From: Sialis fuliginosa
Lineage: Eukaryota; Arthropoda; Insecta; Megaloptera; Sialidae
Reading direction: 5' to 3'
Assembly: GCA_961205875.1 (NCBI GenBank)
Contig: OY540809.1
Location: 18,488,267-18,552,266, forward strand
DNA length: 64,000 bases
The notes beneath the pieces are model-generated. The model did not search any database, had not been told where the DNA came from, and saw nothing but the letters and a program-made list of their open reading frames with translations. Of the stretch, positions 22,321-34,749 are shown piece by piece (the stretch's first letter is position 1; every line of letters starts with the position of its first letter). Made by a program: the position numbers and the translations under genes.

Positions 22321-22500
22321 TTTTCTTTTAAATCAAATCGAGATTGGAAACCCTAAAGTTAAATTATTAATTATGGTAGATTTGGACACCCCGTATCAAT
22401 CATTGGACGGTAGATAGTAAATCCAATAAGAGATATTTTTCCGAAAAACCGCGGGGCCAATAGCATATGCTACTCCTTTTACATTGTTAATCCGGCACTG
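22321..22500 (-). mobile_element. Truncated inverted copy of the 6382 hAT-like element
   Basis: Complement of about 6382-6550: 'gagattggaaaccctaaagt', 'tttggacaccccgtatcaat', 'cgcggggcc' and the end 'ttaatccggcactg'. The other end is missing. Confidence 0.75.
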
Positions 22501-22558
22501 CCATTTGACAGTGCTTGCTAGCTAGCAAATTTTGTTAGCTCCTTTATAATACCGGATA
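22501..22558. mobile_element. MA family terminal fragment
   Basis: One MA end only: 'gacagtgcttgctagctagc' through 'cctttataataccggata', followed by TTA. It directly abuts the hAT fragment on its left. Confidence 0.7.
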
Positions 22559-22927
22559 TTATTATTTCATAGAGAACTTTCAGTAAAAAAAAATCGGGGT
22601 AAATTTTGTGACACGACTGCGCACTTTTTGGTCGTAATATCCGGCGAATCTCATCATATGTATTGTATACTAATACATTTATATATGGATGAGAAATAAA
22701 CATTTAAAATCAATAAATAACGTGAGTAGTTTTTACGATTCCGTCGAGGAAACGATCCCTATTATATCTTTCCAAATGACGACATAAATAGGATTCTGAC
22801 AACGGGATAGCAAAAGCGTCCCTGCTGGATCGAGAAAACTTGGGACAATGCATAATGACAGTGAAGAGTAGCTAAAGGAAACTCTGGTCATTTTTTAGTT
22901 TTAGAAATATTGATAAAAATAATTGAA

Positions 22928-23200
22928 GTACAGACACCATTCTTGGATAATACCCCAGTGTTGGACATTTGTTTAATTAAATGTACTATATTAAAAATAT
23001 ATTTGTTAATATATGATTACTGTCATTACTTTTAACATTTAACTTTAAAACAGCTTAATTTGATGACAATCGGCCAGTTTATAACAAAATGGTGGACATT
23101 TAAACTAATTATTAGTGTAATATATTTATTATTTATTAATTATTATAATATTATCATAGCATCTGTTTTATATTGTTTCAAATTTAAGATTGGTTAAATC
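22928..23200 (-). mobile_element. MK element, degraded copy
   Basis: Complement of the MK interior and right part: 'taccccagtgttggacattt', 'gatgacaatcggcc' and 'aaatggtggacatttaaact' correspond to 5060-4870. Ends are degraded. Confidence 0.6.
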
Positions 23201-23279
23201 GAAAAAATCATTTTTTGATAATAATACTTTTATTTTAAAATAAAATAAATATAGAATTTAATAATACGATATATTCAAA

Positions 23280-23425
23280 AATTGATAAAAGTAAACATCC
23301 GTTTCCGAACTATTAATGCTTCTCAAAAAAACAGTACTCAAAAACCTTATGTAAAAAATTTCATGTTTGTAATTTTCACCGACAGACAGACACACAGACG
23401 TCATTAAAATAATGGCCGTTCATAA
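23280..23425 (-). repeat. R4 fragment
   Basis: Complement of the R4 head: 'aaacatccgtttccg', then a 'gacagacagacacacagacg' tract and 'tcattaaaataatgg'. It shows the non-expanded state of the tract that became a GT microsatellite at 18175. Confidence 0.55.
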
Positions 23426-24224
23426 TTCAAATCTGAAACGCTGTCTTTTCATAATTACTAAGCTTTAGTATACAGTATAATTTATGTACACCTATATAAA
23501 AAAGTAAAAACTACTAAAATAAAAAATAAAATTTTAACAAATAATGAAAAATTATTCTCTTTGAAGCATTATTCTTTAACTTAACTTAAACAATGTAAAA
23601 TCATTTAAAATTACTTCATAAATGTATATTCCTTGAATTCCTGACATAACGTACATAAGACATGTGTTTAAAAACAATCCTAAGTACCTACCAGATACCA
23701 ACAGTATGTCAAATTAAATGGACTGTACTGTTTGCAATGGACCGATACAAGAGGGCATATCTATCGATAACACAGAGCTATGAAACGGTTTTGTCTTCAC
23801 AACTGAAGCATTGCGTTTATTTTAACCATACAAGTCGTATGTTAATAATTTACTTTTTACTCTTTCTATTATACATAACGATAATTTGCTTATGTAAGAC
23901 CCAGATAATTTTTGCAGCATGGGATCTCAGTACCTATAAGAAAGGGTATGTAGTATTACATCAAAAAAACTTTTTTGTTTCAATATACATGGGGTACGTA
24001 TATATGTACATAGTGTATAGTTAGCATAGCACCAGGCATTTATTTCTGTAACTATTGATAATATCAAAAAAGTTCAAGTAAGAAATATCTCTGGTTTTTT
24101 AATATAAAGAGGAATATGGCGGTAGGCAACTTTTTTTTATTAAATAGAATAGTATATTTTTTATTTCATTGAACATTATTATTAAACATGCTGTTCTGGA
24201 TAACTTTTGTATAAATAATTAGAC

Positions 24225-24916
24225 GTCATTTTTTTTTGACCCTCTATAGACTGAAAAGTATATTAAACATTTTTTTTTCACTTAATAATCTTTAGATAGG
24301 TCTCCTAAAATGCAACAAAAAATGAACTTTTTGATTTTAACCCTTCAGTCACGATATATTTGCTTTTAAATGTCGTTATCAGAGCGTCCCCTCTCTAATT
24401 TCTAAATTATCAATTCAAAAAATCTGAAAACAATTAAGAATATAGATTTTAATTAGTACTTTCAATGAAAATTATAACGAACACTGTCAAACATTTTTTG
24501 GATCCCTTCCCATAGACTAAAAAGTGCACACTTTTTTCACTAACCCCATTGAGTGGGGTGTTTTTAGATAAGTCTCCTAAAATGCAACAAAAAATGTTTT
24601 ATAACCTTTTGATTTTAACCCTTCAGTCACGATATATTTGCTTTTAAATGTCATTATCAGAGCGCCCCCCCTCACTAATTTCTAAAATATCAATTTAGAA
24701 ATCTGAAAAAATTCCAGAATGTAGCTTTTAATTAGTACTTTCTCTGAAAATTATAACGAATACTATAGCAAATTAGTTTATAAAAAATTTTGAAATAACA
24801 CTTTTTTATAAATCGTAGTGAGAATGACTACGGAAACAGAACCCTTAGCTGTTTTATTTATCATTTACAATTATTTCGTAAGTAGAAAATGTTAGTGAGC
24901 TTGGCTCGGTTTTATT
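24225..24916 (-). repeat. R1 copy
   Basis: Modules 'tagactgaaaagt', 'taggtctcctaaaatgcaac', 'ttttaacccttcagtcacga', 'gtcgttatcagagcg' and 'cgtagtgagaatgactacgg' occur in the order of the complement of 1-480 and 50094-51066. The central block occurs twice, so the copy contains an internal duplication or two nested copies. Confidence 0.7.
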
Positions 24917-25499
24917 TTTACTGATTCATTTAATTAGATCCCAATAACTAAAAACAATTTCACGTCTACACATTTTTATTTATACAGCTCGTGTGAAAGG
25001 ACGCTTAGATTTGACATTAGTTTAAGAACAAAGAGCAATGGGTTCTCCCGATTCGTCTATGCATGGTTTTGTTTGTACGCGTCATTTAGAATTGCTCTAT
25101 TCAGTTCCAGACTATATTCTTTTTTAGAACCGCATTTCTTTGTTCTTACTAACGTTCTCATACCGGAACATTTGTTTTAACTTCTTAAATTATTGATATT
25201 TTAATTAGTGTCACATAGTTATCCTGACACTATTATTTAAAATTAAATATCATATTTATAACTTGAATATTTAGTTATATGTACGTAGGGGAAGTATGGG
25301 AATTTTGAACCACTTTTTTAACTGATTTTAAAAAAGGAGGAGGCTCTCAATTCAATCGATACATATTACTTTCTAATACCCATGTATATTAAATATATGT
25401 ACATGGGTAAAAGTAAGTATGGTTAAGCCGATTTTTTCGAAATCCGTGCTAAATTCGTCAAATGTAGTTATGGCAACTTTACTGGAAAATATTAGTTTT

Positions 25500-26036
25500 T
25501 TGTTAAGACGCACCTGATTATTTTTTCATATATTTTTTAAACAATTTCAATCTAAATCTAAATTTATGCAAACGTCAAAATGACATTTTAAGCGTCGAAA
25601 TGGCATTTAATATGTAAAAGTAAATATCAATTTAAAAAAAAACACGATTTTTTAAAGCAAATTGAGATAAATCTTTGTGAGGAAATATTTTAAAACAAAC
25701 GTTGTAGACTTATATTATAGGAAATTGAATGCTCTGCAAAAAAGATTCTATAAAATTTTCACGTAATATGTGTTGTTCTTGAGATATCTTGAAAAAATTA
25801 ATATTTTAGGATGTCCAACCAAGTTTCATTAATATCGGTTCAGTGGTTCATTAATTATGCGTGTGACAAGGATTAAGAGGACAGACACACAGACAGACAG
25901 ACACGAAACGAAAAGTGTTTGTCTTGACCTAAAACGGAAAGATCAATTTATAAATTTGAAATCGGAGAACATTTTTTTTGTCATATTTTAAAACAATTAC
26001 AAAGCTTCTCGTATCTTCGAGATTGTAAGGAAGCAA
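25500..26036 (-). repeat. R2 copy, minus orientation
   Basis: From 'ttaagacgcacctgattatt' through 'gttcttgagatatcttg', 'ggttcagtggttcatt', an 'acagacagacagacac' tract and 'gaaatcggagaac' to 'cttctcgtatcttcg'. It corresponds to the complement of the fuller copy at 28523-29145. Confidence 0.75.
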
Positions 26037-26239
26037 AAACATCCGGTATATAAATTTGTAGTCTACAAATATGTCGTTTTTTATGTTAATTTTCATATTA
26101 TGTACACACTAAAGTAAAAATTAATTCCATGTGACGTTTCCTCGCTCATTCGATATCTTCGAAAAATGTCTAGATTCAACTAATTGTATGTACATATAAT
26201 CGAATAAATTAGAAACGTAACAAGAATACAAATTGAACT

Positions 26240-26535
26240 CAATACCATTGAGCAGGGTTTCAATGTCTGAAAACGTATTTTAATCAAGACCGAGTAGAAA
26301 TTATAGTTAAATTTGTACCAAGGGATAATCTAACAGAAGATAATGAGCAAAGACGGTTTTTGCTAATTTAAAAATACGCTTGGTTTGACATGAAACGGGC
26401 TAATTGTAAATTTCCAAGACGGTAGTTGTATCAGACGTTCTCTCGGGACAGATCAACGGTTGTACAGAGGGGAGCGAGTATATGTCAGTAACTCTTCGAG
26501 TCAGTTATATTTAGTTTTAGATTTGTGGTAAGGAG
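26240..26535 (+). other. Unique stretch, possible promoter or first exon (weak)
   Basis: This piece is more GC-balanced than its surroundings and has no copy in the window. Two 'gtcagt' words (26485-26490, 26502-26507) fit the arthropod initiator core TCAGT. About 20 bases after the second comes a splice-donor-like 'gtggtaagga'. The evidence is thin; it may be chance. Confidence 0.15.
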
Positions 26536-26613
26536 AACTCGATTCAATATTTAATTCTGGATGAAAATCCCCTATTCTTTAGAAATTTGGGAAAATTTTA
26601 AACACGATTTATA

Positions 26614-26977
26614 CAGTGTATTCCAAATTAATTAAGTCTAATTAATGAATTAGTATCTATGTATAAAAAAATATGAGGGGTGATGTTAAATAGGTATGTA
26701 GGTAAGTGAAGTGTTGTGAAAATTGTAGATTTTTCTCGGTGATTTAAGGGGTTACATCTAATCTATTAAATAATTTTTTACATTTTTTTATTGGCTTAAA
26801 TGATGTATAAACATCTTAAAATAATATTCAAAAGGAATTACAAGCAAACAATTTTTTTAAATTTTTAGAGCTCACTTTCCAAAGTGTCTGAACGAACGAA
26901 ACAACCTAGATGGTGAAAGTGGTGAAAAATTAGTGATAACTATCATTTTCCGAAGTGACGATTAGATGTAACCCTTT
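26614..26977. mobile_element. Diverged MITE end with nested foldback
   Basis: A TA followed by CAGTGTATTCCAAATTAATT at 26614 resembles the end of the 53501 element. Nested within is 26746-26977, bounded by inverted 'ggggttacatctaatc' and 'gattagatgtaaccc'. The right end of the outer element was not located. Confidence 0.45.
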
Positions 26978-27379
26978 GGAATTTAATCTTCAATACACCA
27001 TTCTACTATAAAAGCCCATGTTAATTTAAAAAATAAATAATAACTTTCAAACAATGTGGTAAAATCTTCTGAAATTTCGTGTAGGTACTTTATTAAAGAA
27101 TAACTTCTCCAAATTTCCACTATTTCTCGATGAAATTAAATACCTGCCATACATTCTTAACTGCATTTTAAAATGCTGCTTCGAAACTGACTGTTGTTAG
27201 TTTGAAAAACAATTAAAATTATTAAATTACTAAAATTTCACCCTGAACGCGCCTAATCAAGTATAACTTCAAAAACGCCTAACGGTTCTATTAAACGCTA
27301 TAAAAATATATGTGTTCAATAGACTTTGTATCAGATCTCTAAGTTAAACCGTTTTTAAATAAATTCTAGTTTAAAAAAC

Positions 27380-27700
27380 TAAAAAACAAGCTTTTTATGA
27401 ATCGCGTACTAAAAACTGGCCATCATCTTACAAGCTTACAACCATTTATATTGTCACCAGAATTGCATAAGTTTGCAAAGTTTCAAATCGATACGACAAT
27501 TAAAAATGGATGAAAAGTGAGTTGTAAGATTTGCTTACAATGTTGCAGGTCAAGTGTGACTATGTCGAGATGCACAGTTCAGGATTGTAGTGAATACGTT
27601 CCAAATCTAATATCGTGTCATTTGTGGCAATGGGGTTAGATAAAACTCAGACTTGTGATGTGCTTGCGCCGTCGTTGACCAAGCCGCTGACTTTCGCATT
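27380..27700 (-). repeat. R5 fragment, minus orientation
   Basis: 'gagatgcacagt', 'aatacgttccaaatc', 'caatggggttagataaaact' and 'gtgatgtgcttgcgccgtcg' are the complement of 54180-54310. Confidence 0.5.
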
Positions 27701-28059
27701 TTGACATGCTCTGTACCTCCTGACCCTTTCAGCTACTGATAATGGTATATTTTCCGATAGACGCTCTTATCAGTGCTTTGTGTCTTTTATATTTCATACT
27801 GGCTTTTGCGCGTGTTTTAGCTGACATTATACTTTTTTTTATTATTATATGAAGTTTTTCACTCACTAAAACTGGTAAAATATTTTAATTTGTACTTGTA
27901 CCTCGTAGATCAAATCAAGATCTATAACTTGAGACCAAAACCACACGTGATAACTGCTCTGAATGTCGAACTATAGGGATTGTAAATATACACAAGCGCG
28001 CAAAATAATCGCTGCGCGTTTAGCCCCCTCCGCCCGTTCCGCATTTCCGCGGGGGTGGC

Positions 28060-28290
28060 TGAGTGTCTAATGGGTACAGACCAATATACCGGTTAAAATG
28101 ATACCAAAATCATCCCAGTTGGACTTAATTTTTGAGTTATTCAATGGTTTTAGATCACTCTGAAAATGTTACATCAAGTTTCTGAAATATCACCCCCAGT
28201 AACTGGCTGGTGTGAAACACTAATCGTTATTCACGTCAAAAACAAATGCCCGGTTCTTCAAAGCTGACTCACAATCTCAAGTACCTACGT
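28060..28290 (+). repeat. R5 fragment, plus orientation
   Basis: 'taatgggtacagaccaatat', 'ccggttaaaatgataccaaa', 'catcccag' and 'agtttctgaaatatcacccc' match 54301-54330, 54895-54968 and 55300-55360. It lacks the MA element found in the 55-kb copy, so 28175-28177 (CAA) is the unoccupied site. Confidence 0.65.
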
Positions 28291-28522
28291 TGTTTTTGTA
28301 GTTAATATTGAAATATTTCAGCGTATCTTGAAATATATTATCAAAGTCAAGCACCCAATGTTGAGCCCATTTTTATTCATATCACATTCATATATACATT
28401 ATACTAGTACGCTGAAGCATGCATTAATGCATAGATAGTTAATATTAAAAAACCTTATATACATTGTACGAATTGTTCATACATGGATATGTAAAATTTC
28501 GTAATACTTATCATTTTTTTGA

Positions 28523-29145
28523 TTCCTCGCAATATCGAAAATACGAGAAGCTTTGTGATCGTTTTAGAATGAGACAAAAGAAATGTTCTCTGATTTCAAA
28601 ATGTTTAATTGATTTTTTCGTTTCAGGTTAAGACAAAAATTTTTCATTGCGTTTCTGTTCCCTGAATCCTTGTCACACGCACAACTCATAAGCCACTGAA
28701 CCGATATTAATAAAATTTGGTTGGATGGTTGGGTCTGGGATAAGGACGGTTTCATTTCAAAATCATCAAAATCGTGTATAAGGGGAAAGGGTGACTTCCC
28801 AAAATATTTATTTTTTCAATATATCTCAAGAACGACACATGTTTCGTAAACATTTTATAGAATTTTTTTGTAGAGCAATTGATAATAACTTTGATATTTT
28901 AAATATCATTTTGAAGTTTTAAATGTCATTTTGACGTTTGCATTTTCGATTAAGATTGAAATTATCAAAAAATTAAAAATATACGAAAAAATAATCAGGT
29001 GCGTCTTAAGAAAAATTTCGAACTATTTTTCAGTAAAATAGTATAAAAATTGAATGGTTAACAAATGTCAGGTATTATAATTTATCTGAACACTATCTTT
29101 GGTGAATATAGCACGAGAAAGCACTATGCATTTACTTGGCATAAG
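28523..29145 (+). repeat. R2 repeat, longest copy
   Basis: It runs from 'cctcgcaatatcgaaaatac' through 'gtttcaggttaagaca', 'gaatccttgtcacacgc', 'ccactgaaccgatattaata', 'ggttggatggttgggtctgg', 'gcgtcttaagaaaaa' and 'gcacgagaaagcac' to 'tttacttggcataag'. At least nine other pieces occur in the window. No strong coding signal; the family may be a LINE 3' part or a SINE-like retroposon. Confidence 0.75.
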
Positions 29146-29204
29146 TTTTTTTTATTATTCTTTGATACTGGAAATCGATCTTACATATTAATAATAAACC
29201 GATT

Positions 29205-29390
29205 ATCAAATTTCATAACTGTACCACAATGGATTCTCTAGATATTAAATAAACATTAATTTTTGGCAAATTTTTTTGAAAACTGTAGCTCCCTCACGAA
29301 GACACATGTTCACAAAAAGTTTTTTTGCTTAAAATTACATCCTCGATCTACTGTTGAATATTTTTACACTAGTTGTAAATCGCTCTATAT
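29205..29390 (-). repeat. R5 fragment, minus orientation
   Basis: 'ctctagatattaaataaac', 'agctccctcacgaag' and 'acacatgttcac' are the complement of 53985-54085. Confidence 0.55.
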
Positions 29391-29889
29391 TATATAATTA
29401 AAAATAAACATTAAGAGCAAATATAATATTCAAATTGTACATTTTCTATCAATAAGTTTTTATAAAACAGTGTGCTTTGGAAAAGTATTTGCTACCAATT
29501 TATGTAAAATGTATGCAGCAGTGCGAACATTGTTCAATAAAAGGCAAGTTTGCAATTGAAACACGGCTAACAATCCTTTGATGTCATTTTTCTATTACTT
29601 GATATAAAAACGTGTCACTATAGAATTGGGCCAATTTGAAAACTTCACTCGAATTACGTTTATGACAGATTCAATTGGGTGAACGTTTAAAAAAAAGTGG
29701 TGCTAGTATGAAGAAACACTCATATTCGGTTGTTAATACAATGAAAAAAAAATTAATAAATATCAACCAATATTTATTATTTTTTTTTAATTATTGAATT
29801 AATTATTTAAAATTATAAATGGAACAAAATACATATTTGTTTTAAAAATTATTCTTCAAGTAAAAATATTTTTTTATTCCAAAGCATAT

Positions 29890-30350
29890 GCGGTGTCAAA
29901 ATGTATAGAATAAATTAGGCTCCATATATCTTATTTAACTCAAATAACGCCTGTGGAGGGCTTCAAAGCAAATTAAAAAAATAACAAAAAATTATACCAA
30001 GGTGTGTGAGATGTCAAAATGTAGATCTCAATTAGTAGAATTAGACCCTATATTTTTTTTAAATGCCGCCTGCAAGGGGTTCTAGCAGTAATTTATTTTG
30101 TTCTCGGTAACTACTGACTTGAAAAAATCTGAAATAATTTTGGTAACGGGGCTTTGATAGGACTACCAACGACAAATACTTAAGTCATTAATATCATTTC
30201 AAATTTTGGAGAAAAAGGAAGGGGTGTCCTAGAGTTAATTTATTTTTTATTTTCATATCTACGTTTGTGGGGTGTCAAATGTAGATCTCAATCAGTAGAA
30301 TAAGACGCTATTTTTTCGACAATAAGTCAAAAATTCACCTGTATGTGGCT
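29890..30350 (+). repeat. Internally repeated AT-rich unit
   Basis: Three related segments start at about 29890, 30003 and 30262. Each has a 'gtgtcaaaatgta' core, then 'gatctcaatYagtagaat' and a 'gcctg...gg' block. They look like diverged tandem modules of one repeat. No gene. Confidence 0.45.
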
Positions 30351-30534
30351 CCAAACAATCCACGTACTACGTACTTCGGTATCCTTCTTATGGCATACAC
30401 CCGTGTATATCTTAACCGACTTTTAAGGTTCCGATTGGATCAAGACTGGCACGATACCTATAGTGTGAATGATTTCATTGTTTATTGTATATTTATATTT
30501 GATTGGAGCGAGACAGGACCGTGACCGGACCGGT

Positions 30535-31036
30535 ACCTGCACTGGATCAACCCTTATAGTTTCGCTCTGTCCGTCCATTTGTGTGTCTGTCTGTCTATAT
30601 TAATTTTATAGCGATTAATATGAAATGTAAAATGGTATACGGACCTAGATTGGTAACCCAAAAATATAAATGATTGGACCCCGTTCCCATAGACTGAAAA
30701 GTATATTTAAAAATATTTTTTCAATTAATTAATTAAGTGAGAAGTCCTTATAACCTTTTGATTTTAACCCTTCAGTCACGATACCCATATTTGCTTTTAA
30801 ATGTCGTTATTAGATCACCCCCCTCTCCTCTAATTTCTATACTTTCAATTTAAAAATCTGAAAATATACCAGAATGTAGCTTTTAATTAGTATTTTCAAT
30901 GAAAATTATAACAAACACTAGCAAAGATAAATAGTTTATGAACATTTTTGAAATAACTTTTTTTTATAAATCGCAGTGAGAATAACTACGGAATCATATC
31001 ATGTGTGTGCCCAACACGCACTTGGCCGTTTTATTA
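30535..31036 (-). repeat. R1 copy
   Basis: 'acccttatagtttcgctctg', 'tccgtcc', 'tttaacccttcagtcacga' and 'cagtgagaataactacggaa' through 'gcccaacacgcacttgg' follow the R1 order in minus orientation. Confidence 0.8.
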
Positions 31037-31796
31037 ACATTTTATTTTAAGCCTACCATATCGCATTTAAATGGAATCATCCTTTAGGCAATATCTTCAT
31101 TATTAATATTCACAAAAATTCCATTTCCTTGCAAAGAAATAATAAACAAATTTAAATTACCTACATGAAATATACATTAACAAAAGACAATATGGATATT
31201 GGACATTCCAAAAACTGAAAGTACCATCTCAATATAAAAGCAACAATAAATCAAAATAAAAAAATACATCAAAGTGAAACCAATATCACAAATTCCAGGA
31301 AACGTAATTAAAATTTACCAAAAATACCGTGGTCCTGAATATAAATGACTTCTTTAACAATATTATCAAAGATGTATCCATACAGATTGTAAATCTTTAT
31401 ATACAAACATACATACAATTGTTTCTATCTGCCGATACATTTGGCATCCGGGTTTAATTGTTAGACACTACTTTGTCACTTTGCGACTTCCGGTGCGTCA
31501 GGGTGGTGAAAGAGAAAATGAGTTTCGACAATTTCCTGTTTGGGAATTTTAATAAAGTAGTAACAATGCTGTTGATGTTGTCTATGTCCTTTTTTTAAGG
31601 ACCTCACATTTATTATTTGAATATATTTAACATTTTAATTCATATCATCATGCCGCGATTGAACTTGGGATTATTATATTATGTTAGAAATAAATAACAT
31701 AATATCATACATTATCATTATATATTTAAGGATGTATGGGAGGCATCTGAAAACGGGGTCAAATTTATGAAAATTGGTAAGAATTAGTATTCCGAT

Positions 31797-32021
31797 CAGG
31801 GCCGTAACTAGAGGTTCTGGGGTCCCGGGGCAGTAAGTAACCGAGGAACCATATAGATGCAAAAAAAATTGCTACGTCTACAATTTTTACTTGTAACTAA
31901 TTTTAATGACTTTCTTTTGTTTCTTAATATTGACGACCCTTAATTTTTTACGTTGCTGCGGGTACCCTCTATGCTTGGGGGCCCCGGAGCGCTACCTCGG
32001 TGGTAGTAACGGCCGGCCCTA
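31797..32021. mobile_element. 225-bp hAT MITE
   Basis: Left end CAGGGCCGTAAC, complement of right end TAGGGCCGGCCGTTAC. Flanks ATTCCGAT (31789-31796) and ATTCTGAT (32022-32029) form an 8-bp duplication with one mismatch. GC-rich subterminal pieces ('ggggtcccgggg', 'gggggccccgg') are typical of this kind of hAT MITE. No coding capacity. Confidence 0.8.
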
Positions 32022-32334
32022 ATTCTGATGCAATAAACAAAATATTAAATTGATTCATTAAATCGTTTAGGAAATACATCGATTTAAATTTAATATGTGT
32101 TCTTATGGAATATTGATGTTTCTTGACATTTTTTTTGGTTAAACACATTGATAAAACGATCTCAATTTTAAATTTTTGGCGAGTTAGAGAAAATTTTAAT
32201 ACATAGTGCATAAAAATCACAATTGTCATGAAAAACAAAAATATGTTTGTCAATTAAATTAAAATCAAGTAAGCTTTGGAAAAAAGAATGGTTAATGTTT
32301 GAAATTTTTATATTTATTAAAATTCGTTGCTTAT

Positions 32335-33000
32335 TTTGTTAATTTATAGCAGTAATACCGGCTTTAGGGAGGGAGACTGGGCGCCCGGGGTGCCAGTTCA
32401 GAAGCGACGGCAGAAAAAAAACATTGAAAAGTATACCTAATAATTAAATTTAACAGTTTTTGAAGTCGGTTTTCTTTTTTTCTTTATTAAAAAGTTTTTT
32501 ATTGACTTGGCACCGACTTCAAAAACTGTTAAATTATTAGATACCTTTCAGTGTTTTTAGCGATTTTTTTGAAATCTATTTTATTTTTTTATTAAAAAGT
32601 TTTTTATTTTTCCCTTTTGAGTGTCGTATCTTTGAAGTCCATGGTCAAATTCTGATAAAATGTTTATGGGATCACCTCGAGAGTATAATCTACTAGTATA
32701 CTAAATACAAAAAAACATCATGTAATAGGTGCATATTTGTCGGAGTTATGCCCGAAAATACATAAAAAAACATACACAGAAAAATGTAATACCCCATCCT
32801 TTTTTAAGTCCGTGGTCAGATTTTGAAAAAATATATATAGGAGTTAAATCGGGAGTATACTCTTTCAAACAAAAAACAACGTTCAAATCGGTGCATGTTT
32901 ATTGGAGTTATGTCCAAACATACATAAAATATATATACCTACAGAGGAAATGAGAACCTTCCTCCTTTTTTGATGTCGTTTAAAAAACAATAAAGAAACT
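32335..33000 (+). repeat. Composite repeat with inverted and tandem modules
   Basis: It starts with a GC-rich fragment ('gggcgcccggggtgcc'). Then comes an inverted repeat: 'aatttaacagtttttgaagt' at 32447-32466 and its complement at 32516-32534. Two diverged tandem modules follow at about 32630-32800 and 32800-32990 ('aagtccRtggtcaRattYtg', 'ggagttatgYcc'). The 'aacagtttttgaag' block recurs inside the hAT element at 61596-61974. Confidence 0.5.
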
Positions 33001-33572
33001 ATAAGAGTATTTACAAATGACTTTCAATTAGAGAAAATTCTTGATATTGTTTTTTGCTTTTGTAGTTTAGCATTAATCGATTCTTCCATGGTTTATAAAT
33101 TAAATTATTTTCCTACAAAAAAGAAAGGTGTTTTTAATTTCATTTGAAAGCATTTGGCTGACGTAGACATGCTTCAAAAACAAAAGAGAAAAGTAATCAT
33201 GTTGGAGGTACAATCAGTCGCGAAAAAGACACACACAGAAAAAAAGTAACAACTATCTAAAGAAGTTCTGTAACTTTTGCAATTGTCATTGCACTTGGAA
33301 CAAAGCGAGCGGTTTACAGATGAAACGCTTGGCAGAACTTTAAAATACTCATTTATTGTTTAGAACAGAGGTTCTTAATCATAAATATTTCATACCCTTC
33401 TGTGTTATGGAAATTAATTATGAAATGCGGAAAAATATAAATATTTAAGTTTCTCATTAAAATAATAAATTATTCTAAATTTGCCATGTTTGAAAAGATT
33501 AGAAGAAAATATGTTTTATATTTAAAATTCATATTCGTATGCGAAAAAAACCATTTATTTTTGAAAACGATA

Positions 33573-33710
33573 TTGCTTCCTCGTTATATCGAAGATACGA
33601 GATACTTTGTGATCGTTTTAAAATGAAAAAAAAATTGTTTTCCGAATTCAAAATTTTAACTTGATATTTCTGTTTCAGGTCAAGACAAACACTTTTAGTT
33701 CCGTGTCTCT
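33573..33710 (+). repeat. R2 fragment
   Basis: 'ttgcttcctcgttatatcga', 'ctttgtgatcgttttaaaat', 'ggtcaagacaaacactttt' match the R2 head. Confidence 0.65.
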
Positions 33711-33845
33711 CATTTGTTTTGTAATAGTTTATTGTTTTAAAATATTCATTTGTTATTTCCATTGTTGTTATTGTGATTTTTGTTTAACAATTTTTGTTTT
33801 CATGACTTATTTTGTGTAATAAAATACTTAATAAATATCAATATA

Positions 33846-33956
33846 CTCTGTTTCATTTAATTAAGTTTGCAGTGGTTGCCGGGGTTTTTGATGGTATGAT
33901 GCACGATTCGTACCGTCAAAACCCCCGCAACCACTGCAAACTTAAATGAAACAGAG
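33846..33956. mobile_element. 111-bp near-perfect hairpin MITE
   Basis: The arms CTCTGTTTCATTTAA...GCAGTGGTTGC and their complement pair over nearly the whole length around a loop of about 14 bases. TA flanks both sides (33844-33845, 33957-33958). This suggests a Tc1/mariner-type MITE. The transcript would form a long hairpin. Confidence 0.7.
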
Positions 33957-34059
33957 TATAGTATACAGTACTTCGACTTATTTTCGAAAATAAATATGAC
34001 AAGTTACATATTGTTGTAAAGTAGAGTAAAAAACACTTTCAAATATGCTATAGCACACT

Positions 34060-34356
34060 TACAATTAGTGACCTATGAGAAAAACTAATGTTAGAGGTTG
34101 TAACTCGGAAACTTAAAGTGATATAAAAATTCTAAATACATTAATCAAAAAGAAACCGCAAACAAAAAGTACCTGTCCATGTTGGCAAATAAGTTATAGC
34201 CATTTAAAGAATTTCCAAATTTTCAAATTTTTGGGTATACCGCCTAAACCAGATATTATAATTTTTAATAATAATAATTCATCTCATTTAATCAAATCTG
34301 TATCTCTAACCGTTTAGGAAATCTCCATGAATTTCACGCTTACCTTGGACACCCTG
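34060..34356. mobile_element. TA-element fragment with CAGGGTGTCC end
   Basis: The right end is 'ttggacaccctg' followed by TA (34357-34358). The complement CAGGGTGTCCAAGG is a common mariner-type terminal sequence. A matching left end was not found, so the element is truncated or the left boundary lies elsewhere. Confidence 0.4.
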
Positions 34357-34749
34357 TAGATATTCATGTAAGTCAATGAATCGCATTAACATTAACCCGT
34401 ATGAAACGACACCTGCATTGCAAGAATTCGTGCGCATGCGCATTAGATGTATGTTTAAAGGTTTATTTGTGAGATCAAGTTGGCAATTAGATACGCTAAT
34501 TTAACCGAATAACGAAGTAGCTAATATTGCACACGTACTATATAGTGGTTTCTTGTTTTATTTTTTTGCAAACGCATTTATATTTCTGGCGCGTTTAGTA
34601 AATTCACTGTATCAAATTATAGAATAGGTAGGTATTCGTACACTTATTGTATAAATAAAGTAATTTGTAAATTATGTATTATATTATTTCTTGTATTTTT
34701 GTATTACATTTATTTTCTATATTTAGCAACAAGAACTAAAATACTTATG

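Noticed and set aside
23662-24024. 120-codon plus-strand ORF with hydrophobic stretch
   Set aside because: Longest plus-strand ORF, but it is Tyr/Ile/Leu-rich in the way translated AT-rich DNA is, has no recognised domain and no supporting context. Length is within chance for 64 kb.
24225-24916. CRISPR-like direct repeats in the R1 modules
   Set aside because: Modules are few, unequal in spacing and diverged; they are internal duplications of an interspersed repeat. No CRISPR array exists in the window.
32335-32400. GC-rich 'gggcgcccggggtgcc' piece as a promoter
   Set aside because: Resembles the GC-rich subterminal part of hAT MITEs and lies beside repeat modules.
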